Shown in pieces: positions 1 to 11,865 of a DNA stretch of 64,000 nt. Positions within the stretch are counted from its first letter, which is position 1. Every line of letters begins with the position of its first letter. A program made the translations under genes and the position numbers. A model generated the notes under the pieces. That model searched no databases. It had not been told where the DNA came from and saw only the letters and a list, made by a program, of their open reading frames with translations. The stretch comes from Dasypus novemcinctus (taxonomy: Eukaryota; Chordata; Mammalia; Cingulata; Dasypodidae): the NCBI RefSeq assembly GCF_030445035.2, contig NC_092216.1, positions 16,059,405-16,123,404 on the forward strand, written 5' to 3'.

Positions 1-84
1 AGGTTCTTCTCTAACCCTGAGACTAATATCCTAACAGACATAGACTGAGAGTCCTGGTCCTGCTGCAGCCCCAGTCTTGGAGAT

Positions 85-220
85 TAATGAGCAAAGAAAG
101 GTGGCTGCATAGGCACCGTGATTCCTACTTGTCAGAAGAGGGGACCCAGGCTCAAGGACATGGAGGACCCTGCCCAAGGTTGCAGAGCCACTGAGGAGGT
201 GGTGATAGGGACGCTGTGGC
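85..220 (-). repeat. MIR SINE fragment (decayed)
   Basis: The stretch reads as a decayed antisense MIR core: an agaagaggggacccaggct block followed by tgcccaaggttgcagagcc, which correspond to the antisense 'gaggaaactgaggc ... cccaaggtcacacagc' part of MIR. Divergence is high, as expected for this ancient tRNA-derived family. Ends are approximate. Confidence 0.55.
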
Positions 221-2334
221 CAGGGCACAAATATTCCTCAGCCCCCCAAGATCTTTAAAGTCTGGCTGGTACTGCGATCTAGAGCCCCTACCTGGCAGAG
301 TGGGAAGGCATCCTGCTCACTGCCCAAGACAGACCCATGGCAGTGATGTTCTTCTCAGTGGCTGCCCTGTCCCTGCTTGCACACCCCTCAAGACAGGGAG
401 CTCATTCTCTCCCATGGCAGCCTGTCCATCTCAGAGCATCTGAAGCTGTTAAGAAGTCACTCTAGTTTCCAGCTGACTGCTGCTCAGTTGCCCCATGCAG
501 CTGTCCTCAAGTCCATGGCACAGAACTTCTTCTTGGGGAGCAAGCCAATGGGTCCCAGAGACTTGGTTCAAACCACACCTTGTCGTTTACGGGTGAATGA
601 GGGTAGGTGAATTATTTAGCAACCCTGGGTTGCAGTGTCCCCAACTTGGCTTAGAGGTCACTCTGAGGATGACACATGTTCCTGAGGGCTATCCCATAGA
701 ACTGGGTCATAGAAAGGGTGACTCTTTCCTCCCCCCTCGAGGTCCCTCTTATCACAGGAGGCCCCCCTCTCCTCCAGGGAGGGCTTTAGATCTTTTTAAG
801 AATCACGTGGAGTGCCATCGCTATAGTTCAGTCAGAAGGAATACACACCAGTTATTGAACTACTGGGGGAAAAATACCCCAAAGAAAATAAAAACAAAAC
901 AGATGCACATTTTGAGGCACTTCACTTTGGTCATTTTTTTCTTTGCACATATATTTTACTTTTGGAGACAGGCGTGTGTATTTTTGGTAACCAGCCTTTT
1001 CACTCAAGCATATCCCTGCAGGCTTAAACATTTTTTGGACACACACTTTTAAACCTTTAACAAATTTGTGCTCCCACTGATGCCTCAGGTAATTCACCAG
1101 GCCAGTGTTCACATCTCTGCCACACTCTTGTCAACAGGGCCTCACCCAGCGGTTCCCAGAGCTGCACCCTGCTTGACTTGCGCTGGCCACACCCTGCCTG
1201 CATCTGTCAGCCCTGCCATGCCGTGTCCCCCATGCTGGCAGCTGAACGACAGGGATTCACTGGCTCGCAATCCCTGTGGTGGATATCTCATGTCACAGCG
1301 CTGGCATGGTGGTGCGTTCTCCAAAGTCTACAGTTTCCGGCCATCCCCCACCGCGTGGGCTCTGTGTCCTGACAGGTCCCCTGGGTTTTGTCCACCTCCA
1401 TCTGCATCCCTTTTCTTAGGAGGGCTTCAGCCCCTCTTGGTGATGCCCCACCTTCCTCCACGTGGGCCTCATTTGGACGAGTCTCACCTGCGAGGTCTCG
1501 CTTAGGAGTAGGTATCCACCACCCGACTGGTTAGGACTTGAGCATGTCTCTGTGGATGCTGCAATTCCATGCCCAGTAGCCTCTCCTTGGCTGACCTGCA
1601 GGGGAGGGTGCATGGCACATGTCAGAAGAGGGAGGACTTACTAGCCAGGGTCGGGGGGGCAGGCAAAGGGTGGGCAGTGAGAAGGCCCAGCAGGGCACAG
1701 ATGGGCATGCTGGAAGAAGGGGGCACGTTCTCACTGATGGGAAAAAGGGCGGAGTGGGTGGGGTGGAGGTTCAGCTCCAGGGTCTGCAGCTGGGGGGTGG
1801 TTAGCCTGCCTGGGCTCAGCTCACGCAGGACTGACTATAGCCTTCAGAGGCCCTTTGGCCAGGGTGCAGGCCTGAGCCTGCCCAGCTGCTGAGTCCTCCA
1901 CACAGAGAGCCAAGGAGGTTTTCCAGGAGAGGGAGCCAAAACTCATGCACATGGGAGACCCCAAGCAAACCCCTCTGCCTGCCTATCATCCCAGTGCCCA
2001 CCCTTCTGTGGAGCCTGGGCGGGCCATTGGAAGAAGCCAGCTCAGAGTCTTTGAGCACCTCTCACTTGTCCCAAGGACTGAACTGACCCTGCTGGGTTTC
2101 GCTTGCCGTTTGCATTATTTTAGCTCCCAGCACGCGCAGGCAGGGGAATGGGTGCTGGGGCATGCCTGGTCACCCTTTCTCTTGGAAAACAGGGAGGGAT
2201 CAGTGGAGGGGGCTGAGAGAGGCCCCACTATACTCCCAGTAAGGCTGTGGAAGAAATTTCTGCCCTGGCTTTGGGTTGCACAGAGTGATTTCTATGATTG
2301 CTCCTAAAAATCCTGTACCAGCTTTCACTGGGAT
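221..2334. other. GC-richer unique sequence, no gene seen
   Basis: No coding exon, RNA gene or clear mobile element is recognised, apart from a weak L1-like patch at 860-1140. Open frames here (longest about 150 codons) overlap on both strands, lack recognisable domains and look like chance frames of a GC-rich region. The base composition is richer in G+C than the region after 15 kb. Confidence 0.5.
860..1140 (-). repeat. possible very old L1 3'-region fragment
   Basis: The block around 1071-1137 (tgctcccactgatgcct, then a run ending ctcttgtcaacag) resembles the antisense form of the conserved L1 segment that reads 'ctgctggtgggaatg' in sense. It is too diverged to be sure and could be coincidental. 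Confidence 0.3.
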
Positions 2335-2560
2335 TGCCCAAGATATGCCAAACCCTGTTTATGAAAACTGCCTGATTGCATTCCCATCACAGCACTGGCA
2401 GATAAGAGCATCATCATCCTAGTATTCAGATAAGGAAACAGGCACAGAGAGGTGCAGCAACTTGCCCAAGGCCATATGGCTGGGCAGCGGCAGAGCTTTC
2501 CCAGGGCCTGGCCTGCTCCCATCTTCTGAAAGCACACAGCCCACCCTGGGGACTCAAACC
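2335..2560 (-). repeat. MIR SINE
   Basis: Antisense MIR core is clear: cagataaggaaacaggcaca, gaggtgcagcaacttgccca and aggccatatggctgggcagc follow the consensus order of the MIR core region. The flanking 3' part (agagctttcccagggcctgg) also fits. Ancient, shared by mammals. Confidence 0.82.
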
Positions 2561-3989
2561 CGACCACATAAAAGGAGTAAACCGTTGTGCCTTTTGAGCA
2601 ATGCTTGGGCCAAAACAGTGCCCAACAAGCCATATGCCAGGCAGTGAGAGGAGGCTCCCACAGCCCTCTGTGTCGTTGCCATTTGGTGAGGAGGGAGATA
2701 ATGTTACACGTAAAGGAAAGGCTGTGGGCTTTTTAATTGCCTGCCATTACCTTGTGCAACTGTGCAAAATGACAGTTGGAGTTAGGCTGCTGGTTTGATC
2801 TTTCCCTTCATTTTTTTTTTCCATAGGAAAAAGCAAAGGACTTGGACACTCTGGAATTTCAGCCACTGGCTGGCCACATACATCCATGTAAATGAAGGCT
2901 CTGAGACTCAGTTTGTTTCCTGAGAAATGCCCAGCTCCAAGAGCGGTCACCACGGTAAGAGGAAATGAACCGCAGAAACGCGTGGGCATTGGACGGCGCT
3001 GTCCAGTATTGGCTTATTCCCAAAACTCTAGGGCTCTGCAGCAGTGCTCTGTGGGTGGCTAAAGGGGACACCCATGGACAGGTCTCAGCACACCCTAAGG
3101 TGTCTGCAAGTTCGTGGGGCTCTGGCATCTTTAAGGCAAAGGAATCCAGCTGACCCATGAGGGCTGCTCTCCTCCACCTCCTCACGCAGGGCAGGCACAA
3201 GCCTGCTCAGACTGACACAGGTAGCTTCATGTGGAGGCTCCTGATGGCCAGAGAAGCCCGCTACACCCAGGCACCCCGGACTGATGATGGGGGTTCCCCC
3301 TCCCCCCACCTTCTACAGCCTTGATCTGACCACTCACTCATGGAGACAGGCCCCTCTCAGGGAATTTTACTGGGTTGGGGCTCTGGACTGGGCGCCAGGA
3401 AGAGCAGGACTTCCAGTTGAAACGGCCTCTGGCCCCAGCCCCTGAAGCGCCTCCTCCAATGGTCTGGCTCACCGATGCTGGGACAGAGAAAGGGGAGCCT
3501 CACTGCAGTATTGAGAGCCAGGAGGGAAATCCTGACAATTGCCACCTTCCGGTCAAATGCAGGAGTGACGTCCATGGAGCTGGGTCCCCCAGAACTGGCC
3601 GCCTGAAATGGGGCAACTGGGCCAGGCCAGAATCAGAGGGAGGGGCTGACCCTCTCAGCTCTGGGACCCAGGCCGACCCACCAAGATAGGGACTTGCCCC
3701 TCATGCTCCGTTCTGCTTATCTAGACAGTGACAAACATGATAGGAAGTAGGACATAACTGGTAGGGGGCTGCTCATCCTGGGAGGAGGCAGGTGGCACCC
3801 CAGGGCAAAGGCATGCAGGGCTCTCAATGTATCACAAATCCCCTAAGACCAGAGAGGAAGAGGCAAGGAGACAAGGCTAGGCATCTGCCTGCAGGGTTTT
3901 AAACACCTGGGCAGGCATGGTGCCTTCAGCTAGAGCCATGAAGAAGTTGGAGGGAGTTGATGAGAACCCAAGTGGACAATGAATGAGGC
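2561..3989. other. unique sequence, nothing recognised
   Basis: I see no repeat family, exon with convincing splice context, or RNA gene. The open frame at 3375-3689 (104 codons) has no domain I recognise and ends without context, so it is left out as a gene. Confidence 0.5.
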
Positions 3990-5050
3990 TAAGAAAATCC
4001 TCATCTCCTTTTTCAAAGATGGATCAAAAAAGAAATAGGAGAAACCATCCAGCCTGGCCTTTACAAAGAAACACCACAGCTGAACAGAAGGGAGCATTAT
4101 CTTAAAGACTCAGAAATATCTCTGTAAAGGACTTATCTCAGAGACCTGAAGAAAAGTTCTGGAAACTGACTGACATCTTCAGTAGGATGCAAAGAGATGG
4201 CTTTCCATGGAGGCATGAGAAGTCATGAAGACCATAGGCTAGGATGAAACAGTGTTGTCATTTTAGACTGAGAAGACGGCGGAACCATTTGGCAAAGGGG
4301 AAGACTGAAAAGAAAATATCAGGATAAGGGTAGAATTAAAACTGTCATTGGGAGACAGTGAAAGGCAAATTAAAAAATGTAGGAAAATGGTCAAAATCTG
4401 AAAGAAGGATTTGTGAAACTCTCCCAGAAGGCAGAAGACAAAGATGAATGTTTGCAAATAATGGAAGGAAAAATGGCCATGAAGATGAGAGTACAGACAC
4501 TCAAAATAAGTGTCCCCAGAATAATTGGAAGAGGGAGAAGATAAGAAACAATGAACAAACCTTGCATATTAAAGCAGCTCAGTACATCCCAGAAGATGCC
4601 CGAGAAAGAATCCAAACATCTAGACCTCTCCAAATGGAAATATTTAATTACGAGGAAAAAGAACATATCAGTCAAAAGCAATAAACAGCCAGGTTGGCAT
4701 AAGGTACCTCTGCAATGCTAAATAGCAGACACCTAGAGCAACCCATTTTCTCTGAGAGAAAAGGCAATGCCTCGAAAATTCAATGTTCAATGAAGTTGTA
4801 ATTTGGCAGTAATGGTGCCACAGAAAGAAAATTCCAGAATGCGAGGCTATGCTGGCCACTACTCCTGCCAAAGAGATACACTCCAGCCAGGAGAGAGGAA
4901 CCGAGATTAGTAATTCGAGGTTGTAAAAGACGGGTGTAAAAATCACCATGAGGAATGAAACTGTCCACAGGTTCACAATTGTAGTAAGTACGGTTATAAG
5001 ACAATGAAAATGTCAAAATACTTGAGCACCAAGATATATGAGGAAAAAGT
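3990..5050. other. purine-rich unclassified block
   Basis: The plus strand is strongly A/G-rich over about 1 kb (for example agaagacaaagatgaatg and gaagagggagaagataagaa), a bias typical of retroelement ORF1 sense strands. A short open frame at 4448-4684 is rich in K, E, N and Q. The strand bias would fit a decayed ORF1 of an L1/HAL1-like element on the plus strand, but I cannot align it to a specific family. Confidence 0.3.
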
Positions 5051-6564
5051 AAGACTTGAGCAACTCTAATCTGTAATTTGTATTATAGCTATGATACACA
5101 GAGGAGGTGGAAGGTATAAAATTCAGTCCCTGGAGTGTCTGTGACTTGCCAGGGAGTCTCAGCAAAGCCGGGACACAGCTGGATTCAAGAAATGTGGGGG
5201 ATGGATCTGTCTCCAGCAGGAGGAAGGAAAGCCATGAGGACCCGAGAGGAGCACCTACGATGGTTTTCTTGGCTGGGCGCTCCACTTCTCCATGCTCCCC
5301 CTCCCTCATGCAGGCCCAAACCCTGTCTTTGAGATCGGGATTGTTTTGAGGTTCTGCAGCAGGAATGCAGACCTAGGGTGATGCATTTGAGCCAGATGCC
5401 CATTTGAGCCAGAAGGATCCCACAGGGTGGAATTCCAGGAGACCCCCAAGCATTCATAGCCTATGACATTCCATCTGCTGAGAAGACAGGGCACCAAGGG
5501 GACATTATATTCTACAGCTTTACACAGCTGGCTCAGATCATCCCTCCCTCCCTTGCTACCTCCAGTCCACCCAACAAAGCAGTTTTGAGAACATGTAACA
5601 TACCAGATGAGAAGGGTGTGAGTTCTTAGCTGGCAGTGTAGGGGTGCATGGAAAGACGATGTAGCACCAAGAATCAGAGCAAAACCCCCACAAGTTGCAC
5701 CTCCCCGCGTGTTTTGCCGCATACTTCTTTATTTTGACATCCCCCTGGAACCAAGCATCCAAGTCTATAAACACACCCCACATAATTAGGCTAATGACAT
5801 CGATAGTGTCAGCTGAACTGGATAATGGGAGCATTTATTTCACTTTGGAAATCTCACATGCAGTCTGCCAGGGCCGCACGATTAGGTGCTCCTGGAACTT
5901 TGCCTGTATGTCGGATTTCACTCCCTGCAGATAAGCCCTGCGTGGGTCCAGTTGCTGCAGGGGCAGGGGTGCAGATGCCTGACCTCATGTGTACCATTAA
6001 GATCCAGCATGGAGGCATCCTGGTTCCTTGTTCTGTGGAGCAAGACTGGCAGAGAGGCTGACTCGACATTTAGCAAAACCCAACCTTATCCCCGTTTCTG
6101 TCACTCTTCGGCCTTGGCGAGTCCCTAACACAGTGCAGAGCCAGGCTGGCCTCCTGTATGATGAAGGGATCCCAAGTTCCTTTCCAGGCTTCCCTGTCTA
6201 TTCAGTATTTCTGCTTTCAGGCCACCAGCATATGAAAACACACTTTTCTTAAACTTCCTCTTTCAGTTTCCAAAGCATTGACCAGACCAGTAGTAGACAC
6301 AAACCCAGTTGAAGCAAGAAGTTGTGCCTCCAGGGGTCCCAACTCCATTTTATCCACATGCCTGCCTTACCCCAAGTCAGATGCCAGTGGGATTCCCATT
6401 CTCTTGGACTCTTCTTCTTATCCATAATACTTACTACTTTTAAAATACTATTTCATGCAACTGATATGTATGGACTAAGAAACAATATAGGTTCACCACT
6501 GTCCTGGGAGCTGTTTCAAAAGAAGATGAAGCTACAATATACATGGTTCTAGTGAGAGCACTTT
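5051..6564. other. unique sequence, nothing recognised
   Basis: No interspersed repeat, RNA gene or credible exon is identified. Overlapping frames on both strands of up to 138 codons have no recognisable domain. Confidence 0.45.
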
Positions 6565-6666
6565 GCAAAGCATGTCCACACATGTGAGGGCAGTCCTCCA
6601 TGTGTCGAGCCTCTGGGGGCAGGTCCTATGAATCCTGTTTTAGAGATGAAGAATTAAGACAGGAAG
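6565..6666 (-). repeat. MIR fragment interrupted by a DAS SINE
   Basis: The segment tcctgttttagagatgaaga resembles antisense MIR (bcattttacagatgaggaaact type) and runs into the target duplication of the SINE that follows at 6667. The right-hand continuation after the SINE is not clear. Confidence 0.5.
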
Positions 6667-7094
6667 CGATTTGGCTCAAGAGATAGAGCATCTGCCTACC
6701 ACATGCGAAGTCCAGGGTTCAAACCCAGGGCCTCCTGACCCATGTAGAGCTGGTTCATATGCAGTCTGATATGTGCAAGGAGTGCCCTGCCATGAAGGGG
6801 CGTCCCCGTGTAGGGGAGCCCCATGCACAAGGAGTGTGCCCTATAAGGAGAGCTGCCCAGGGTAAAAGAAAGTGAAGCCTGCCCAAGAGTGGAGCTGCAC
6901 ACATGGAGAGCTGACACAACAAGATGATGCAACAAAAAGTCACAGATTCCCAGTGCCACTGATAAGGATACAAGTGGACACAGAAGAACACACAGCAAAT
7001 GAACACAGAGAAACAGACAATGGTGGGGAGAGTAAGGGGAGAGAAATAAATTAAAAAATAATAAAATACAAAAATAAAACTTAAAAAAAAAAAA
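6667..7094 (+). mobile_element. DAS-type armadillo tRNA-derived SINE
   Basis: The 5' head carries RNA polymerase III boxes typical of a tRNA: an A-box-like region (tttggctcaagagatagagc) and a B box (gggttcaaacccagg). The body contains the characteristic aggagtg...cctgcccaagagtggagc segments, and the element ends in an A-rich tail. It is flanked by a 16-bp target duplication (gaattaagacaggaag at 6651-6666; gaattaaggcaaggag at 7095-7110, two or three mismatches), which is the mark of L1-driven retroposition. Divergence from the copy at 43288 is considerable, so this is an older subfamily. The family is known from armadillos, which gives the host lineage. Confidence 0.95.
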
Positions 7095-7388
7095 GAATTA
7101 AGGCAAGGAGGGGTAGAGGCCTGCACATGGGCATAGTATGAGAAGTTCACCAGCCCCACCACCAAGACTTGCTGTGCTTTTCCATAGCTGGGAATGCCAG
7201 TGGGCCAGTCTGGAGCTTCCTGGGCTGGGAAGGCCCTGCTTGAAGCATTAAACCTGGGTTCTAACCCTACTTTGCTTCTATATGGCTCTGTTATTTCTGC
7301 AAGTTATTTGGGCAGTTCCCCTGTTGGAACACCAGGCTTCTCCTCTAGAAAGTGTAAAGGGGGAATTAGAAGAGTTGGCCCTTAGCCT

Positions 7389-7784
7389 TGTTGGGGATTG
7401 CATCATGGCCCCCACAAAAGGCATTCTGAATCTAAGTTCCTGTGGATGTGAACCCACTGTATAAAGGACCTTTTGAAGATGCCCTTTTTAGTTAAGTTCG
7501 ATTTGTGGCCAAATTGAATCAGGGTGTGCCTTACTCTGTACCGCTGGAAACCTGACAAGGAGGAGCCAGCAGGTATAGAAGCCAGAAGTCAGAGGAAGCC
7601 ATGGGGGGTGAAGGACAGCACCATGAAGCAAGAGCTGCCAGCACCAAGTGACCCAGAAAGAAGGACATCCCTGCCTCCAGCTTGAGGTTGGCCTTCCAGT
7701 CTTCAAAATCATGGGACAAGAAAATGTTGTTTAAGCCAACCCACTGTGAGGTGTTTGCTCCAGCAGCTTCAGCAAACTAAGACA
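7389..7784 (+). mobile_element. MaLR (MLT1-like) solo LTR
   Basis: Begins TGTTGGGGATTGCATCATGG and ends cagcaaactaagaca, both typical of MaLR LTRs of the ERVL superfamily. It is about 396 bp long. No clean 5-bp target duplication survives, consistent with age. Interior open frames are not genes. Confidence 0.7.
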
Positions 7785-8479
7785 AAATCATATCCAGAGT
7801 AAACTGTCTGCAATACCTGACACTCCCCAAAACTTGCAGCTCTGAACAGACCTTTTAAAGCATGGAAGTGCTTGGGAAGTATTTCAAGCATTAGGAAGCA
7901 CCTGAGATGGAGTCAGAAACATGAGGAGAGGGTGTGGTCAGACCTTTCCACGACCCCCAAGTCTAACTACGCAGGCAGCATTTGTCCCAGGCTGATCTGG
8001 GTGGAGCAATTTCAGTTAGTTTTCTGCAGGAGGGATTTGGCCAGATTGGCCAAGTCTGTAGGAAAGTAGGAGTATATTGTCTTTATCCTAACCAAAGTTG
8101 ATTGGCCTCCTAATGTGTGCCAGGTGCCACCCCCTCATGTTCAACAGATGAACCTGGGGTGGGTGGGGAGCTGACTCCTGGATGGCCAAACAGCAGGAAG
8201 GCTGCTAAACCAGCTATTGCTATTGCCAATAGAATGGACAGCCTCAGGGAGTTCTTCATCAGAAGAAGCATTCAAGCAGGAGGCTATACTCTCTTACTGA
8301 AGAAGGTATTCCCACAGAGGAGGATGTTGGAAGTCATCAGTTTTGCCTTGGTGTCTCCCAGTCTCCATCTTCTGTGTTCCCTTTATATTTAATAATCTCA
8401 AAATCATCTAGTTGTCCAACAGTCTGGTAAGGGATATGTGAATTGTGACATACTTGTGATTCATTTAAGCATTTTACAC
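7785..8479. other. unique sequence, nothing recognised
   Basis: No repeat family or gene recognised. The frame at 8117-8392 has no known domain. Confidence 0.4.
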
Positions 8480-8718
8480 AAGGAGCTGTGGGGGCAGTGT
8501 GCTGCAATGACAAGTTCATGGGCTTTGTCATCAGGCGTCCATTGACTTAAAACTGTCTGTGTCCTCCTTACTGAGCTGTGTGACCTTGGGCAATTTGTTT
8601 ACCATCACTGAACTTAAGGTTCCACCTCTATAATATTGGACATGATACCTTCATTTTGGAGTTTGTCTGTAAATAGCTTAAAATTGTGCTCAGAACATAG
8701 AATGCGTCAAACAACAGG
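8480..8718 (+). repeat. MIR SINE, nearly full length
   Basis: Sense MIR in consensus order: ctgagctgtgtgaccttggg, then the splice-like core ttaccatcactgaact, and a 3' end with gctcagaacatagaatgcg. Old, diverged copy. Confidence 0.87.
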
Positions 8719-8985
8719 TGGCTAAACAAAAAAATGGCTCCATCATAGTTATCTACACAGCAGACTATTTTGAAGCCATTAAAATGGCTACAAACTGTTC
8801 CTAACAATGCAGTTAAACAGTTGTATAATGAAAATTTGAGTAGAGAAGTGTCTCAACTACATAAGAAAGATGCAGAGAAAAAAGTTGAGAAGGTCATATA
8901 TCAAAGCATTAAAAGGCCTTCTCTGGACGATGGATTTACAGATGAGAAACATTTTATTTTTCAGAGTGTAAATTGTCTACAGTTA
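8719..8985 (+). repeat. old L1 3'-end remnant
   Basis: The phrase cagactattttgaagccatt, followed by aaaatggctac, matches the conserved L1 3'UTR motif in which an L1 reads 'actatgcagccattaaaa'. The rest is A-rich and diverged. It forms the first part of a 222-codon open frame (8770-9438) that has no domain and is rejected as a gene. Confidence 0.48.
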
Positions 8986-9439
8986 GCAGGTATTGCCCTG
9001 GAGGTAGGGTACAGGGCTCGGCATCTGGGCAGGTATTGTACCAGGAGCCCTACTGGACACAGGAAGGACTGGCTGCTGCTCCCATGGGCACTGAGCATCC
9101 AGGAGCTCGGGCAGGGCAGCACCATGGACAGCGCCCAGAGCTCTGCATGGTCTCCAAGGGCCAGGCCTGGACACAGCTGGGTAGGTTCCCCACAGCCCCA
9201 CAGTGGGGCCCCTCCACCCCGAGCTCAGACCAGCCACACGGAAAACCGCATCGCATTGTTTCTTCAGGATGGGATCTGCTGTGGTCTTCTGAAAGGACAC
9301 TGCCTCCTTTTGTTTGAACGATATGTTTTTAAAAGTAAGAGTAACATATGCAATAACATGAATCAAAGCCCATCCGCTGAACACCTGCTCCCTAGATGCT
9401 TGCCAAACTGGGTCTTACCATTACTGATGTTATTTTAGT
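8986..9439. other. unique GC-richer sequence
   Basis: Nothing recognised. The open frames on both strands here are mirror frames of one GC-rich segment. Confidence 0.4.
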
Positions 9440-9615
9440 GTTTTGAGAAATTAAAAAGGCCCCTGGTTGTTAGATTTGCTTTTCATCAATGGTAACTCTG
9501 AGCATCTTTTCATGTGTTTATTCAAGTTTGTGTTTTGCTGAAAATTGCTTTTGCATGCTCTTTCCCCATCTTCCTTGGTAAAAAAGGCTTCTTTTGACTT
9601 CTTTAAAATTAAGGA
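9440..9615 (-). repeat. old L1 fragment (antisense)
   Basis: gcatcttttcatgtgtttat with a downstream tgctctttccccatctt resembles the antisense of the conserved L1 region normally read as cttttcatgtgtttattggc. Short and diverged. Confidence 0.42.
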
Positions 9616-9654
9616 GATATGAAGGTCAAAAGGCCTTTGTGTTAGAATTCGGTT

Positions 9655-9770
9655 CAATTCTAAGGCCCGCCCTCTCTTGCCCAGATTTTTCTCTGAGCCT
9701 CAGTTTCCTCATCTGTAAAATGGGATCTAGTGTGCTCCTCAGAAGGCTGTGGTAAGGATTTGCGATGGGG
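9655..9770 (+). repeat. MIR 3' fragment
   Basis: ctgagcctcagtttcctcat and ctgtaaaatgggatctag are the central and 3' MIR core in sense orientation; the 5' part is missing or unrecognisable. Confidence 0.78.
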
Positions 9771-10036
9771 TCCATAAAACAAAAAACATGCAACCCAAGA
9801 GTTTTCGTCAGCTCTCACTCCTCCACCGTCCTGCACCTTGTAACGCTTTGATCAACGTGATGCCCCCAGGGCTCAAGGCCCACGCTCTTGCCAGGCCTGA
9901 CTTCTTCCCCAGATGTGGTCCCAACTCCTCTCACACACCACCAATCCCACAGTCCCTGCCATTCACAATCCGCAGCAGCAGGAGAAGAGATTTCCTTTTG
10001 TCAGTGTTTAGTGGTTGCTGGTTGTTTGCTAGCCTC

Positions 10037-11036
10037 ATGGTAACAGCAGCTACATGTTTTTCTGAAGGAACCAAGAAGTCGCTTCAGGTTTGGCTCAGCA
10101 GCAGCCCAACACAGACCAAGGATCTGGGGCCTTCATGCCATCCCAAGATCTGAGTGGGGCATGTTTTTGAAGGATGTGCAGTGTTCAACCATAGTGTGAC
10201 AAAACTGACAAGAAGGAAGCACATGCACTCAGCGAGAGCAGCATGCTTGTCTCCAAGAGATGTTTCATTTTGAAGAGGTGGCACCAGCCTCTGCTGAAAG
10301 TGCTAGTTCCCCTGCTGCAGCCAGCCAGGAATCACAGTAGGCTTGATTCAGGTCGAAGCTTCTTTTATTCTTGTAAGACTTTCATGATGCCTTCTTACCA
10401 AGGGTACCCATGCTGGAATTTCCAGGAAGAAATAAATTTCTTAATGCGATTTCCCCAAATGAAGCAACATATTGTATGCGACAGATGAATTCTGACTCTA
10501 AGCTCTTAAGTCCTCTGGATTTCCCAGAGTCGTGTTATCAGTCAGCCACATCAAACCCTGGCATCTCTGTTGAGTGAACTGGAGCCCGGGCAACTACGGA
10601 TCAGTTCTGCATGAAAGACGGTAATACTGCCGAAGGTGTCACTCATGAGGGTGGAATCAGTGACCAGACACCAGGTTTTGTCATTGATGCCACACTTTTC
10701 AATCCTTGTGGGTATTCGATGAATGGAATGAAATTAGACAGAACTTATCGGGCTATTTGCACCACTCCAGAAGCAGAATTTTCTTACTTTAGTTTTGAAA
10801 CAAACTTAAATCAGACCTCTCATGACAACCTGATCAGGAAAGTTGTGGAAGTCTTCAAGCCAGGAAAATTCATGACCACCTTGTTTGTAAATCAGGGTTC
10901 TAAATGTCACGCTGTGCTTTCTTCACCCCAGAAGATAGAAGATTTGAAACTTCTTGATTGCCAGAGGGCTATGTTTGATGATTACAACTTTGTTTTTACC
11001 AACTTGGCTAAGAACCAGCAACAACAGTGGAGCTGA
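10037..11036 (+). pseudogene. AMD1: Processed pseudogene of AMD1 (S-adenosylmethionine decarboxylase)
   Basis: AMD1 makes the pyruvoyl-dependent enzyme that decarboxylates S-adenosylmethionine to supply aminopropyl groups for spermidine and spermine synthesis in the cytosol. The whole coding region is here without introns: an N-terminal part from an ATG at 10037 (FSEGTKKSLQVW), the self-cleavage region LSESSM at 10228-10245, a middle part with [17 protein letters not shown] (about 10392-10442), and a 142-codon C-terminal frame from 10611 containing [12 protein letters not shown] and [13 protein letters not shown], ending KNQQQQWS and TGA at 11034. The human protein is about 334 residues and the collinear span here fits. 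It is dead: the reading frame shifts between about 10130 and 10210 and again near 10455, and a TGA interrupts at 10486. Lack of introns shows an L1-mediated retrocopy. No poly(A) tail or target duplication was located, because the 3' UTR is interrupted by an LTR at 11249. Confidence 0.94.
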
Positions 11037-11248
11037 TTAAGAAAAGGAAGAAGAACCAAAAAAAAGAACACACATAGGGGAAGGTGGTGGCTGCTTTCTA
11101 GAGAGTGACACAGGGGCCATGCTTTCCATAACCACCACCATGGAATTGTAGGACATCCTAGTCGTAACCATAGTGTAATCTCTTGGAATTGTTGTATGCA
11201 GTATTATTTCAGGGACTAAGATACCTTGCATGAATGCTCTATACCACT
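11037..11248 (+). pseudogene. AMD1 pseudogene 3' UTR (left part)
   Basis: This segment directly follows the TGA of the AMD1 retrocopy and continues without any repeat boundary up to the LTR at 11249, so it is most simply the retrocopied 3' UTR. The sequence resuming at 11871 (cttgctatgaaattgaaatt) may be its continuation. This is inference from position, not from an alignment. Confidence 0.6.
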
Positions 11249-11865
11249 TGTAGCAGTTGGAAGTTATTTGTGGGTCCCAGAAAAGATCATGCTCTTGGAC
11301 CTAATCCATTCTCGAGGGTGTAGGATCCTTTGATTAGAATAGATTGTGTGTGTGGGGGGGGGTGTTGATTGGATTTTTCAGTGAGGTGTGAACTAGCGTG
11401 GATCTTAGTCTTCCTGCTGGAGTCCTTTATAAATGGGAGAATTATGCAGGGACACACAGAAAAAAAAGTGGCAGAGAATCCCCAGGAGGCTGAGGGAGGT
11501 GCCAGGGCTGGAGGCTGGACTCAGCAGAGCACAGAGGATGGAGAGAGCATCCCGAGAGGCTGAGAGATGGGCCTGGAGGGGAGGGGAGAGATGAGGCCTC
11601 TCCTGATCACCCACAGCAGAAGGCAGGAGAAAGGAAGCCTAGAGGAGAAGGCAGAGACCCTGCCTGGAGAGCCGCCACGGTGGGGAGGCCAGGCTTGCCA
11701 GTAGCTGGCCTTGGTGAGATGGTATCTCTGCTGGTGCCCTGTCTTGGACACCCAAGACATTCTCCCAGCCTCAGAACTATACACCTCTAACCTCATAAAT
11801 GCCCATTAAAAAGACCAACCCAGTTCTGGTATGTTGCTCCCAGAAGCTGTGAGCAAACTAAAACA
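11249..11865 (+). mobile_element. MaLR-like solo LTR with 5-bp target duplication
   Basis: Starts TGTAGCAGTT and ends aaactaaaaca, flanked by an exact 5-bp duplication ccact (11244-11248 and 11866-11870). Length 617 bp. The 5-bp duplication and the TGTAGCAG/ACA termini fit the ERVL-MaLR class. It contains a short gtgtgtgtgg-plus-G-run at about 11347-11363. It split the 3' UTR of the AMD1 retrocopy, so it is younger than that insertion. Confidence 0.9.

Noticed and set aside
8770..9438. 222-codon plus-strand open frame
   Set aside because: Its first third is an old L1 3'-end remnant and the rest has no domain; it ends without splice or polyadenylation context.
11249..11865. 5' exon or promoter of a gene near the AMD1 copy
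   Set aside because: The segment has TG...CA ends and an exact 5-bp duplication, so it is an LTR insertion.
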